Assembly (NCBI RefSeq): GCF_000472445.1
Contig: NZ_AXAJ01000004.1
Span: 310,001 to 374,000 of the forward strand
Length of the DNA stretch: 64,000 nucleotides
Source: Burkholderia sp. WSM2230
Lineage (GTDB): Bacteria; Pseudomonadota; Gammaproteobacteria; Burkholderiales; Burkholderiaceae
Direction: 5' to 3'
How positions within the stretch are numbered: the stretch's first letter is position 1; every line of letters begins with the position of its first letter. The position numbers were made by a program, and so were the translations under genes. Below are positions 1-8,675 of this stretch, one piece after another. Under the pieces are notes generated by a model, which was not told where the DNA came from, did no database searches, and saw only the letters and a list, made by a program, of their open reading frames with translations.

Positions 1-1
1 C

Positions 2-355
2 GTCGGCTGGCTGGACGGCGCGCACGATCGCAATCTGCTGCGCTATACGTTCACGGAACCGGCGGCGCGCGAATTGATCGTCGACTGGGAAACGCGCGCG
101 CGGCGGCTCGCCGCCGAGTTTCGCGCGGACTCCATCCGTCATCTGAACGATGCGCCCACGCGCGCGCTGATCGATTCGCTGAGCGCGGCAAGCGACGCGT
201 TTGCGCGCTTCTGGGCTTCGCAGGACGTGGGCGGCCGCGAAGGCGGGCGACGCGAATTCAACCATCCGCGCGAGGGCCGGCTCGTCTACGATCAGATCAC
301 CTTCAAGCCCGCACATCGCGAGGATCTGAAACTGGTCGTGCTGGTGCGCGAATAG
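2..355 (+). CDS. XRE-family regulator, C-terminal fragment (MmyB-like ligand-binding domain), 5' end outside window
   Basis: The frame is open from base 2 to the TAG at 353-355 and has no start in the window, so this is the last 117 codons of a gene beginning upstream. The visible part reads WLDGAHDRNLLRYTF, then DWETRARRLAAEFRAD, FARFWASQDV and a terminal stretch with NHPREGRLVYDQITF. This order (a Trp-rich helix, a W-x-x-H/QDV turn, a HP..G.L.L strand pair) is typical of the MmyB-like domain that follows an N-terminal helix-turn-helix in XRE regulators. The helix-turn-helix is not in the window, so DNA binding is inferred from the family. Ligand and targets are unknown. The next gene, argH, starts 263 bases on and is probably a separate unit. 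Confidence 0.7.
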   Translation, partial: VGWLDGAHDRNLLRYTFTEPAARELIVDWETRARRLAAEFRADSIRHLNDAPTRALIDSLSAASDAFARFWASQDVGGREGGRREFNHPREGRLVYDQITFKPAHREDLKLVVLVRE

Positions 356-618
356 GTGCCCGGCCGCAAGCTCGCACCGGCCGCGCCCGGCTTGCGCCAA
401 CTCGCGCCAACTCGCCCCGGCCCGCCACGGCCGCACCGCCCGCGCGGCCTCGCTGGCGCGGAGCCGTTCAGTCGCCGGCGCGGCCTTTCGCCAGTGTTAA
501 AATCAGCGTCTTTCTTCGCTTCGGCGATTCGCTTGCAGCCGTGTCATGTGCATTCGCGCCGTCTGCTCGTCACCGCTCGCTCAACCGTCGCTCAACTGCT
601 GTTTAACTGCCCAATACC

Positions 619-2025
619 ATGACGTCCCAACTGCACAAAAAAGGCGAAGCCTGGTCGGCTCGCTTCTCGGAGCCGATGTCGGAGCTCGTCAAACGCTATA
701 CGTCGTCGGTTTTCTTCGACAAGCGTCTGGCGCTCGTCGACATTGAAGGGTCGCTCGCGCACGCCTCGATGCTGGCCGCGCAAAAGATCATCGCCGCCGA
801 CGACCTCGCCGCGATTCAACGCGGCATGGCGCAGATCAAGGGTGAAATCGAGCGCGGCGAGTTCGAGTGGCAACTCGATCTGGAAGACGTCCACCTGAAC
901 ATCGAGGCGCGGCTGACCGCGCTGATCGGCGACGCGGGCAAGCGCCTGCACACGGGCCGCTCGCGCAACGACCAGGTCGCGACGGACATCCGCTTGTGGC
1001 TGCGCGGCGAGATCGACCGTATCGGCGATTTGCTGAAGCAGTTGCGCACGGCCCTGCTCGACATGGCGGAGAAGAACGCGTCGACCATCATGCCGGGCTT
1101 CACGCACTTGCAGGTCGCGCAGCCGGTCACGTTCGGCCATCACCTGCTTGCCTACGTGGAAATGTTTTCACGCGATTCCGAGCGCATGCTCGATTGCCGC
1201 AAGCGCGTGAACCGCCTGCCGCTCGGCGCGGCTGCGCTCGCCGGCACGAGCTATCCGATCGACCGCCATGCAGTGGCGAAAACCCTCGGCTTCGACGGCA
1301 TCTGCGCAAATTCGCTCGATGCCGTTTCGGACCGCGACTTCGCGATCGAATTCACGGCCGCGTCGGCACTGGTCATGACGCACATCTCGCGCTTCTCCGA
1401 AGAACTCGTGCTGTGGATGAGCCCGCGCGTCGGCTTCATCGATCTGGCCGACCGCTTCTGCACCGGCTCGTCGATCATGCCGCAGAAGAAGAACCCGGAC
1501 GTGCCCGAACTCGCGCGCGGCAAGACCGGCCGCGTGAACGGCCACCTGATGGCGCTGCTCACGCTGATGAAGGGCCAGCCGCTCGCGTACAACAAGGACA
1601 ATCAGGAAGACAAGGAACCGCTGTTCGACACCGTCGACACAGTCGCCGATACTCTGCGCATCTTCGCGGAAATGGTGGCGGGCATTTCGGTGAAGCCGCA
1701 AGCCATGCGCGACGCCGCATTGCAAGGCTTCTCGACGGCAACCGATCTGGCCGACTATCTGGTCAAGCGCGGCCTGCCGTTTCGCGATGCGCACGAAGCG
1801 GTCGCGCTCGCCGTGCGTATCTGCGCGGACCGCGGCTGCGATCTCGCGGATCTCACGCTCGACGAAATGCGCGGCGAGTTGCCGAACGTCGCACATCTGA
1901 TCGGCGAAGATGTGTTCTCGTATCTGACGCTCGAAGGCTCGGTTGCGAGCCGCAATCATCCGGGCGGCACGGCGCCCGAGCAGGTGCTCGCGGCGATCAA
2001 GGCCGCGCGGCAAGCGTTGAACTGA
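619..2025 (+). CDS. argH: Argininosuccinate lyase
   Basis: This cytoplasmic enzyme splits argininosuccinate into arginine and fumarate, the last step of arginine synthesis. The 468-aa product has the usual length. It carries HTGRSRNDQ near residues 111-119 and the fumarase/aspartase-superfamily signature [12 protein letters not shown] near 283-294, which includes the flexible catalytic loop. The ATG at 619 follows a long frame shadow and begins [16 protein letters not shown], the normal N-terminus. No strong Shine-Dalgarno is visible. A weak -10-like TAAAAT lies at 498-503. A strong intrinsic terminator follows 50 bases after the stop, so the gene is probably monocistronic. Confidence 0.97.
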   Translation: MTSQLHKKGEAWSARFSEPMSELVKRYTSSVFFDKRLALVDIEGSLAHASMLAAQKIIAADDLAAIQRGMAQIKGEIERGEFEWQLDLEDVHLNIEARLTALIGDAGKRLHTGRSRNDQVATDIRLWLRGEIDRIGDLLKQLRTALLDMAEKNASTIMPGFTHLQVAQPVTFGHHLLAYVEMFSRDSERMLDCRKRVNRLPLGAAALAGTSYPIDRHAVAKTLGFDGICANSLDAVSDRDFAIEFTAASALVMTHISRFSEELVLWMSPRVGFIDLADRFCTGSSIMPQKKNPDVPELARGKTGRVNGHLMALLTLMKGQPLAYNKDNQEDKEPLFDTVDTVADTLRIFAEMVAGISVKPQAMRDAALQGFSTATDLADYLVKRGLPFRDAHEAVALAVRICADRGCDLADLTLDEMRGELPNVAHLIGEDVFSYLTLEGSVASRNHPGGTAPEQVLAAIKAARQALN

Positions 2026-2074
2026 GCACAGGCGCGTGGCTTGCACGCGCGCTCACGCATGGCAAATCGCGAAG

Positions 2075-2103
2075 GGCGAACTCGTTGACGAGTTCGCCTT
2101 TTT
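2075..2103 (+). terminator. Intrinsic terminator after argH
   Basis: GGCGAACTCGT at 2075-2085 pairs perfectly with ACGAGTTCGCC at 2088-2098, and TTTTT follows at 2099-2103. In practice the stem has 10 pairs and a 4-base loop. It sits 50 bases after the argH stop. Confidence 0.9.
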
Positions 2104-2202
2104 GCTAGCAGCGTGCCTGCTCACACGGGGGCGAACGCGGATTGAAACCGCGCGGTTTTTGACTACCATCAAAACACGTTCCGCCCTTTGTCGTGGTTCA
2201 TC

Positions 2203-2739
2203 ATGCTTACCCGCACGCGCTCCCTTCTTCCTCTGACCGAATGCAGCGCGCGCCGCGGCTGCGCATGGTCGAACCTGCTGCGCGGCGCGGCACCGATGGC
2301 GTTGCTCGCGCTCGCCGTCGCCGGCTGCACGATTACGCCGCCGCCGCGCGCGGTGGTGGCCACGCCGCCTGCCGCGGTCAACAGCGTCACGCTGGATCAA
2401 TACCGCGAAGCTGTTGCGCGGCGCATCGTCGAGCGCAGTCCGTCATACGTGCTGCGCGGCACACCGCAAGCGATGCTGCGCTCGCTCGTCGTGGTGTCCT
2501 TCACGGTGGATCGCAACGGGCACGTGGTGCAGTCGTCGGTGTATCGCACGAATGGCGACGACGAAGCCGAAGGCACCGCGCTCGCCAGCTTGCGGCGCGC
2601 CTCGCCGCTGCCCTTGCCGCCCGGCAAGTTGCTGAACGGCCGCGGCCAGCTCGAGCTGTTCGAAGACTGGCTTTTCAACGACGACGGCAAATTCCAGTTG
2701 CGCGAACTCGCGTCGCCGCAAGCGCTCACTATCGACTAA
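2203..2739 (+). CDS. TonB C-terminal-domain lipoprotein
   Basis: The ATG at 2203 gives a 178-aa protein. A TTG five codons upstream is also open, but the ATG gives a normal signal sequence. After a basic N-terminus, a hydrophobic run ends in LAVAGC, a good lipobox, so the mature protein should be lipid-anchored at the Cys. A short Pro-rich segment (TPPPR) follows. The rest has the beta-alpha-beta pattern of a TonB C-terminal domain (VVVSFTVDRNGHVVQSSVYR, then a Leu/Arg helix and P-L-P-LPPGK). Classical TonB has an uncleaved N-terminal transmembrane helix and a long Pro-rich spacer, and both are missing here. No ExbB or ExbD is nearby, so a role in energising receptors is doubtful. An envelope or periplasmic binding role is an inference. 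Confidence 0.75.
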   Translation: MLTRTRSLLPLTECSARRGCAWSNLLRGAAPMALLALAVAGCTITPPPRAVVATPPAAVNSVTLDQYREAVARRIVERSPSYVLRGTPQAMLRSLVVVSFTVDRNGHVVQSSVYRTNGDDEAEGTALASLRRASPLPLPPGKLLNGRGQLELFEDWLFNDDGKFQLRELASPQALTID

Positions 2740-3194
2740 CCGTGTCGACTGAACGTATTGACTGAATGCAGCCTGGTTGATGGGGCTGTTGAACGGCCTG
2801 TTGATCGGCCGACCGCCTTGCTGCGCGAGCGCCGCGCTCGCTATAATTTTCCGATTCCCCGCCGGAGTCTTCCGGCACCGCTCAGGCCGCCTGCTCATCC
2901 GCAGGCGTGCTCGCAGCCTGTCGCGGCACCGCGTCATCCGTGCGTGCCGCGCAAGCGCCTTCGTGTAATGCGTTGTATGTTGTGCGTTGCGAGTCGTATC
3001 TCGACGCAAGCTCGACGCGTGATCCGCACAAGCGCGCACGAACCCTCAACAAAGATGCCGATTCAGCTCGCCGTTTTCCGGGCGTGGTCCTATTGACTGC
3101 ACCGCGGGCGACAACGCTGCCGCGAGGCGCGCGCGCCGCCGTCACAGGCTGCAAGGCGGCAGCGAACCGGCATCACGACACATGGAGACCCTGC
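2740..3194. other. Intergenic region with a promoter and long leader before the MFS gene
   Basis: This 455-base gap has a promoter-like pair at 2818-2847 and then about 345 bases before the ATG at 3195. I see no further gene. The stretch 2907-3194 is open in the frame of the transporter, but it encodes Ala/Arg-rich sequence with no membrane character and no conserved look, so I treat it as an untranslated leader. Confidence 0.6.
2818..2847 (+). promoter_or_regulatory. Sigma-70-type promoter candidate upstream of the MFS transporter
   Basis: A perfect -10 box TATAAT lies at 2842-2847. An 18-base spacer separates it from TTGCTG at 2818-2823, which matches the first three bases of the -35 consensus. 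It is the only consensus -10 in the gap and points toward the transporter gene. Confidence 0.6.
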
Positions 3195-4502
3195 ATGTCC
3201 ACATCGCCGATTTCCGCGGCCAGGCCCAATGCGGCCGGGCAGACCAACAGCGGGCGGATCATCTTTGCGAGCTTCATCGGCACCGCAATCGAGTTCTACG
3301 ATTTCTATGTCTATGCGACCGCCGCGGCGCTCGTCATCGGCCCGGTGTTTTTCCCGCATGGCTCGGCAACGGCTCAGGCCTTGTCGGCTTTCGTCACGTT
3401 CGGCATTGCCTTTGTCGCGCGCCCCATCGGCTCGTTCCTGTTCGGCCACTTCGGCGACCGCATTGGCCGTAAGTCGACGCTGGTCGCGTCGCTGCTGGTG
3501 ATGGGTCTGTCCACCACGTTGATCGGCTTCGTGCCTGGCTACGACTCCATCGGCAGCCTCGCGCCAATCCTGCTGTGCATCTTGCGTTTCGGCCAGGGCA
3601 TCGGGCTCGGGGGCGAATGGGGCGGCGCGGCGCTGCTCGCCACCGAAAACGCGCCGGCCGGCAAGCGCGGCTGGTTCGGCATGTTCCCGCAATTGGGGCC
3701 GTCCATCGGCTTTCTCGCGTCCAACGGACTTTTCTTCGCGCTTGCGATGTCGCTCACCGACGCGCAGTTTCGCAGCTGGGGCTGGCGCGTGCCGTTCCTC
3801 GTGAGCGCGGTGCTGGTGGCGCTTGGCCTGTACGTGCGCCTGAAGATCGCCGAGACGCCGGCCTTTCAGGCCGCTATCGAGCGGCAGGAGCGCGTGAAGG
3901 TGCCCATCGCGACGCTCCTCTCGCGGCATTGGCTGCCCACGCTGCTCGGCGCGCTGGCGATGGTGGTCTGCTACACGCTGTTCTACAACGCGACGACGTT
4001 CTCGCTGTCGTACGGGGTGTCGGTACTGCACATTCCGCGGCAGACGTTCCTCGGGCTCCTGTGCATCGCCGTGGTCTTCATGGCGCTCGCCACGCCGCTC
4101 TCGGCGTGGGCAAGCGACCGTTATGGCCGCAAGCCGGTGCTGGTCGTGGGCATCGTCGCGGCTGTGCTGTCCGGCTTCACGATGGCGCCGCTCCTCGGCA
4201 GCGGACAGACGCCGCTCGTGCTGCTCTTCCTCGTGATCGAGCTGTTCCTGATGGGTGTGACCTTTGCGCCGATGGGCGCGTTGCTGCCCGAACTGTTCCC
4301 CACCAACGTGCGTTATACCGGTGCGGGCGTGTCGTATAACCTCGGCGGGATTCTGGGCGCGTCCGTGGCACCGTATATCGCGCAGATGCTGGCTGCGCGC
4401 GGCGGGTTGCCGTGGGTTGGCGCGTATGTGTCGATTGCCGCGGCGGTCAGCATGATCGGCGTGCTCTGCATGCGCGAAACACGCGACTCCCGCATGATGT
4501 GA
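3195..4502 (+). CDS. MFS transporter of the metabolite:H+ symporter (MHS) type
   Basis: This is a 435-aa inner-membrane secondary transporter, probably a proton symporter for an organic acid or osmolyte. It has about 12 hydrophobic segments. The MHS opening GTAIEFYDFYVYATAAALV is present, the first cytoplasmic loop carries GDRIGRKS near residue 86, and the pseudo-repeat SDRYGRKP lies in the second half. The ATG at 3195 is preferred because GGAG lies about 8 bases upstream and the protein starts just before the first membrane helix. The frame itself is open much further upstream. Substrate cannot be read from sequence: ShiA-, ProP- and dicarboxylate-like members all share these motifs. It stands alone with its own promoter. 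Confidence 0.88.
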   Translation: MSTSPISAARPNAAGQTNSGRIIFASFIGTAIEFYDFYVYATAAALVIGPVFFPHGSATAQALSAFVTFGIAFVARPIGSFLFGHFGDRIGRKSTLVASLLVMGLSTTLIGFVPGYDSIGSLAPILLCILRFGQGIGLGGEWGGAALLATENAPAGKRGWFGMFPQLGPSIGFLASNGLFFALAMSLTDAQFRSWGWRVPFLVSAVLVALGLYVRLKIAETPAFQAAIERQERVKVPIATLLSRHWLPTLLGALAMVVCYTLFYNATTFSLSYGVSVLHIPRQTFLGLLCIAVVFMALATPLSAWASDRYGRKPVLVVGIVAAVLSGFTMAPLLGSGQTPLVLLFLVIELFLMGVTFAPMGALLPELFPTNVRYTGAGVSYNLGGILGASVAPYIAQMLAARGGLPWVGAYVSIAAAVSMIGVLCMRETRDSRMM

Positions 4503-4655
4503 CGGCAGCGGTCCGCAAGGCGGCGAGCTTCGGCTACCCAGGTGCCGAAGCGCCCGCCTGGCGGGCTTTCGCTGCGTGAATCCCCGGTCTTGCGCGCCTT
4601 TTTGACTTGCCTATACTCGAATTGAAATAACCACATGGCAAGCAGGGAGGTCCGG

Positions 4656-4835
4656 ATGAACCTTCATCTTCACAATGCCGACGTCGTGATGATCATCGCG
4701 CTCGCGCTTCTGTGTTCACTGCTGCTGGCGCTGCGCTTTCGTCCCGCCAGCTGGAAGGGCATTGTCGTCGAGGCGCTCGCGGCAAACGCGGCGGCCATTA
4801 CCGCGGTCGTCGCGTTCGAAATGCTGGTCGCCTGA
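4656..4835 (+). CDS. Small single-pass or hairpin membrane protein (59 aa), unknown
   Basis: The ATG at 4656 is preceded by GGGAGG with good spacing. An upstream in-frame ATG at 4635 lacks such a site. The product opens MNLHLHNADVV, has a strong hydrophobic segment (about residues 11-27, IIALALLCSLLLALRF), a basic turn (RPASWKG) and a second, moderately hydrophobic Ala/Val segment up to the C-terminus. This predicts a small inner-membrane protein with one or two helices. I do not recognise the family. It lies between the MFS gene and an opposing small lipoprotein gene, with no obvious partner. Confidence 0.6.
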   Translation: MNLHLHNADVVMIIALALLCSLLLALRFRPASWKGIVVEALAANAAAITAVVAFEMLVA

Positions 4836-4938
4836 TGCGCTGAAATTCCCTCCCGCGCCTTCCGGCCGACACTTCGTGGCGGGCCAGGCCGCGCATTCAG
4901 TGGTCAGCGGTCAGCGCGGCTCAACGATCTGAGCGATC

Positions 4939-5073
4939 TCAGCGGTAGTAATAGCCGTGATGGTGGTAGCCGCCACCGCCGTAGTAATAGCCCGGCGCCG
5001 GAGCGACGATACAGCCGCCCAGCATGGTGGCAAGCGCGGTGCCGGCGATCAGGGTCAGGATCAAGCGTTTCAT
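4939..5073 (-). CDS. Small Gly/Tyr/His-rich lipoprotein (44 aa)
   Basis: This short gene reads on the minus strand from the ATG at 5073 to a TGA at 4939-4941. GGAG lies 8 bases upstream of the ATG. The first 21 residues form a complete lipoprotein signal: MKR, a hydrophobic run, then the lipobox MLGGC. The mature peptide is only about 24 residues and is dominated by Tyr, Gly and His (APAPGYYYGGGGYHHHGYYY). Similar tiny lipoproteins with Tyr/Gly/His tails are common in beta-proteobacteria and have no assigned role. The HHH and Tyr clusters could bind metal, which is inference only. Confidence 0.7.
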   Translation of the reverse strand: MKRLILTLIAGTALATMLGGCIVAPAPGYYYGGGGYHHHGYYYR

Positions 5074-5701
5074 GTTGTTCTCCGTCGAGTCAGATTGTTC
5101 GAGCCGAGGTCCCGAATGACTCGATTGAACACGACCCGCGCCCGCGAGAACGTTGCCAGTTGTAAGGGAAGATCACGGCGGGGTTACACATTCGCGAAGG
5201 CCGCCCGGCTTTGCCAGTCGCCGCACGTTGAGAACTGACGTTCTGCGAAACAGCAAACGAAAACACCGCCTATACTGGCTTGCATGTGCCCGGCGCCGAC
5301 GCGCCTCATGGCTGCTGCGTTGCGGCTTCGCGAAGATGGAATGGACCGGGCGTCATGCGGCTCGGAACCGCGTCGAGAGCGGCTCGAAAGCAGCACGGTG
5401 GCCCGCACTCATGGCCCGGGGCCGGCACAGGCCGCGGGCGCAATGAGCCTCACGACCAACGAAAAGCGACAGATTTAACAAGCGTGTAATGCATGCACGG
5501 CGCGCAATAAGCACTTCGCGGACAACTCGCGGGCACCTGGCGCACCGGATCTCACGCAGCAATGCGGCTTCTCTTCGCCCGACGTTCCCCGACGCGGGCG
5601 TTTCCGGGCGTCACGTGACTGGGCCGGTTCACATAGGCACCCTGCACGTCACGCCCTTTTTCTTTGAGCAAACGATTGCGCGATTGCGCGGCGACTATCG
5701 C
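5074..5701. other. 628-base intergenic region, no supported gene
   Basis: The promoter of the small lipoprotein gene must lie at its left end. A TATACT occurs at 5271-5276 but has no matching -35 box. Open frames here (for example 5284-5478, plus) have Arg/Ala/Gly-rich translations, no good Shine-Dalgarno and no recognisable features. I see no convincing terminator or repeat. Confidence 0.5.
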
Positions 5702-6706
5702 TCAAGCCGCGGCCGAGCCCTGCTGCGCGGCCAGAGCCTGCGGCTCCGTGTGCACGTAGTCGATGGCGTCGAGAACGTCGCTGATGGGCGGCACCGAAAG
5801 GCCGTCGCCGACCGAGATCGAGCGGAACGGCGCTTCCACGCCGCAGTGCGATGGCGAGGTCGCCACGAAGACCATCACCGTGCGCTTTTGCAGTGCATGT
5901 GCGAGGTGGACAAAACCGGTGTCCGTGCCGACCACCAGCGCGCACGCGTCGATCATTTGCGCGATTTCAGTGACGCTCAGTTTCGGCAGAACCTTCGAGC
6001 CCGGCACTTGCGCGGCGATCTGTTCGGCTTCGAGGCGCTCGCCTTCGGAGCCCCACGGCAGAACCACCCGAAAGCCGCGATCCGCGAGTTCCGCGCCGAC
6101 CACCGCCCAATGCGAGACCGGCCATTTCTTGTCGTCTTTCGACGTGGCATGAAAAAGCGCGGCGACGGGCGCCCGTTCTCCTGCGAACAGCGGCTTTGCC
6201 GGCTCGGGCAATTTCAGATCGTAGACGGCCGGGCCCTGCACCTCATAGCCCAAGGCTTCACTCGCGCTGATGCGCATGCCGTGCCACGCATTGCATAGCG
6301 GACGCGGACCGAAGCGCCCACTGTAGGCGAACGCGGCGCCGCGCTCGCCCAGATCCTGCGACTGATAGCCGATGCGCCGCGACGAGCGGGCCAGAAACGC
6401 GATAATCGCGCTCTTGTACACGCCGTGAATGTCGATAATGTAGTCGTAGCGATGCGCGCGCAGTTCCGAAATGGACGCCGCAATCGCCTTTAAGTCCGCC
6501 CAGCGGCGTGCTTTCTTGAAGCGGCGCAGCGGCGCGAACAGCACGCGGTCTATACCCTTGCACCATTGCGCCACTTCGGCGAATGCTTCGTCCGCGGCCC
6601 AATCCACCTGAACGCCGGGAAACGCGCGTTTGATATCAGCCACGACGGGCAGCGCTTGCACGATATCGCCTAGTGAGGTGACCTTGACGATAAGGACTCG
6701 CTTCAT
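5702..6706 (-). CDS. waaC: Lipopolysaccharide heptosyltransferase I
   Basis: This enzyme adds the first L-glycero-D-manno-heptose to Kdo2-lipid A on the cytoplasmic face of the inner membrane. The 334-aa product has the GT9-family layout. The N-terminus MKRVLIVKVTSLGDIVQALP is the heptosyltransferase opening with the catalytic-region Asp. DYIIDIHGVYKSA and the C-terminal nucleotide-sugar site LVVGTDTGFVHLAHAL follow. The WaaC-typical HATSKDDKKWP lies in the second half. The start at 6706 gives the normal N-terminus. The divergent gene is the ClC transporter, and no other core-LPS gene is in the window. Confidence 0.93.
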   Translation of the reverse strand: MKRVLIVKVTSLGDIVQALPVVADIKRAFPGVQVDWAADEAFAEVAQWCKGIDRVLFAPLRRFKKARRWADLKAIAASISELRAHRYDYIIDIHGVYKSAIIAFLARSSRRIGYQSQDLGERGAAFAYSGRFGPRPLCNAWHGMRISASEALGYEVQGPAVYDLKLPEPAKPLFAGERAPVAALFHATSKDDKKWPVSHWAVVGAELADRGFRVVLPWGSEGERLEAEQIAAQVPGSKVLPKLSVTEIAQMIDACALVVGTDTGFVHLAHALQKRTVMVFVATSPSHCGVEAPFRSISVGDGLSVPPISDVLDAIDYVHTEPQALAAQQGSAAA

Positions 6707-6917
6707 TGAGGGCCTTTGGTTGTTCAGACTTCAAAACATTTTAGCCGACGAATGGAATAGTCTTTGCTGAACCGGGCAATCCGGATGCCCGGCAATTAAT
6801 ACGGCGCCTTACAGCGGTCGCCTTACAACTTGTCTTTTACTACATTTCACGTTGCTTTCAAACCGTTTGGGGCGATCCGCGCGCTTTATACTTCTTCATT
6901 TGCTTCTTCAGACACTC

Positions 6918-8429
6918 ATGCCGCGAGCACAACCTCTCCTTTCCTCCGGGATCGTGCGTCGAGCCAGACGCCTTTGGCGGCAATACGGCATTTTCTGGCT
7001 CGGTGCAATTGCGGTCGGGCTCGTCGCGGTGCTCTACGCGCGGCTGATTGACTGGGGTTACGGCGAATTCCGTGCGGTGCAGCGCGAGTATGTCTGGGCG
7101 CCGCTCATCATCACGCCAGGCGTTGCCGCGCTCGCCGTGTGGCTCACGCGCAAGTTCTTCCGCGGCGCCGAGGGCAGCGGCATCCCGCAGGTGATCGCTA
7201 CGCTTCATGCGAAGCCCGGCGAATACGGCGCGCGGCTGCTCTCGTTTCGCATCCTGCTTGGCAAGATCGCCGTGTCTTTCCTCGCGATTCTCGGCGGCTT
7301 CACGATCGGCCGCGAAGGTCCGACCGTGCAGGTGGGCGCCGCGCTCATGTTCAATCTGCGCAGGCTTTATCCGCGCTCGAATGCGCTGATCGAGCGGCAA
7401 CTGGTGCTGGCGGGCGCGGCAGCGGGTTTGTCGGCGGCATTCAACACGCCGCTCGCCGGCATTGTGTTCGCCATCGAGGAATTGACGCGCAGCTTCGAAG
7501 CGCGCGCGAGCGGCGTGCTGATTACCGCGATCATCATTGCCGGTGTCATCGCGCTTGGCCTGAACGGCAACTACACCTATTTCGGCACGATTCAGATCGG
7601 CGCGCACTTTCCCGATCTGCTTGCGCTGGCGGTGCTGCTCACGGGCATCGTCACCGGCATCGCGGGCGGCGTGTTCGGCTGGTTGCTGCTCAACACCGCG
7701 CGCTGGATTCCCGCACCGTTGCGCCAGTTGCACGGCGAGCGGCCTGTCGCGTTCGCCGCGTTGTGCGGCCTTGTGATCGCGGCAGTCGGCCTGATTTCGG
7801 GCGGCACCACCTTCGGCAGCGGCTATGCGGAAGCACGCGGATTGCTCGACGGGAACCAGCAGTTGTCCGTGTTCTACCCGTTCCTGAAAATGATTTCGAT
7901 GGTCGGCTCATACCTGCCCGGCATTCCGGGCGGTATCTTCGCGCCGTCGCTGTCGATCGGCGCGGGCTTCGGCAATCTGCTGCACATGGTGTTCGGCTCG
8001 ATGCAACTGCCGATGCTGATCGCGCTTGCCATGGTCGGCTATCTGGCGGCCGTCACGCAATCGCCGATTACGTCGTTTGTGATCGTGATGGAGATGATCA
8101 ACGGTCACGCGCTCGTGATCTCGCTGATGGCCACCGCGCTCATCGCGAGCCGCGTTGCGCGCATGTTCGCGCCACCGCTTTATGAAGCGCTTTCGGAGCG
8201 CTATCTGGCGCCGCTGCCGCGTCCGGCGCCCGCTCCGGTGCCGGAAGTGCCCGAGGTGGATGCGCCTGAGCCGGCGACGGAAGTGACCCAAGCGAATGCG
8301 CATGAGCCCGCGAAGGGAGTGTCCGAAGCGGATGCGCCTCAACCGGCGACGCAAGCAGTCGTTGCGCAGCCTTCCACTGAGCCGTCAGGCGACGCGCCAA
8401 CTGATGCACCCGCTGGTTCGTCGCGCTGA
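6918..8429 (+). CDS. ClC-type chloride channel or H+/Cl- exchanger
   Basis: The ATG at 6918 gives 503 aa. A TTG start at 6852 would add 22 residues and is less likely. The three ClC selectivity motifs are in order: GSGIP near residues 86-90, GREGPT near 131-136 (with the gating glutamate) and PGGIFAP near 337-343. FNTPLAGIVFAIEEL near 175-189 keeps the second glutamate that in the E. coli exchanger carries protons, so a proton-coupled exchanger is more likely than a passive channel. About ten membrane segments are visible. The last ~75 residues are a Pro/Ala/Glu-rich tail with three 12-residue repeats that most ClC proteins lack. It resembles the ClcB branch. Confidence 0.9.
   Translation: MPRAQPLLSSGIVRRARRLWRQYGIFWLGAIAVGLVAVLYARLIDWGYGEFRAVQREYVWAPLIITPGVAALAVWLTRKFFRGAEGSGIPQVIATLHAKPGEYGARLLSFRILLGKIAVSFLAILGGFTIGREGPTVQVGAALMFNLRRLYPRSNALIERQLVLAGAAAGLSAAFNTPLAGIVFAIEELTRSFEARASGVLITAIIIAGVIALGLNGNYTYFGTIQIGAHFPDLLALAVLLTGIVTGIAGGVFGWLLLNTARWIPAPLRQLHGERPVAFAALCGLVIAAVGLISGGTTFGSGYAEARGLLDGNQQLSVFYPFLKMISMVGSYLPGIPGGIFAPSLSIGAGFGNLLHMVFGSMQLPMLIALAMVGYLAAVTQSPITSFVIVMEMINGHALVISLMATALIASRVARMFAPPLYEALSERYLAPLPRPAPAPVPEVPEVDAPEPATEVTQANAHEPAKGVSEADAPQPATQAVVAQPSTEPSGDAPTDAPAGSSR
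8259..8366 (+). repeat. Three 36-bp imperfect tandem repeats encoding the ClC protein tail
   Basis: Three consecutive 36-base units encode DAPEPATEVTQA, NAHEPAKGVSEA and DAPQPATQAVVA. They lie in frame in the cytoplasmic C-terminal tail, so copy-number change would lengthen or shorten the tail without a frameshift. Confidence 0.75.
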
Positions 8430-8463
8430 TTCGTCGCGCTGATTCGTCGCGCTGGTTCGTCGA
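8412..8463 (+). repeat. 13-bp tandem repeat, four copies, spanning the ClC stop codon
   Basis: Units of GCTG(G/A)TTCGTCGC begin at 8412, 8425, 8438 and 8451. The TGA at 8427-8429 lies in the second unit. Units differ at one position (GGT or GAT). Confidence 0.85.
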
Positions 8464-8675
8464 TCAGTGCGCCCGGTGATGCGCGAGCCGATACATCCAT
8501 TGACACCGCCCGGCTGCGCGCCGGCCGTAAGCGACGCTGGCGGCTCGCGCGCCGGCCGCTCGTTCCTTGGCCGCTCTTTGGCCAGTCGCACATTCACGGC
8601 GCGCCGCACATCGACATGCGCGCCGCCGCGCCCGTCAGCGCATCAACGCACCCGCCCTTCCACCAGCAATGCGCG

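Noticed and set aside
5284..5478. 64-codon frame in the gap before waaC
   Set aside because: No Shine-Dalgarno, no hydrophobic or domain signal, and no terminator or promoter of its own.
8259..8463. CRISPR-like array
   Set aside because: The 36-bp and 13-bp units are direct tandem copies with no spacers, and no cas genes are present.
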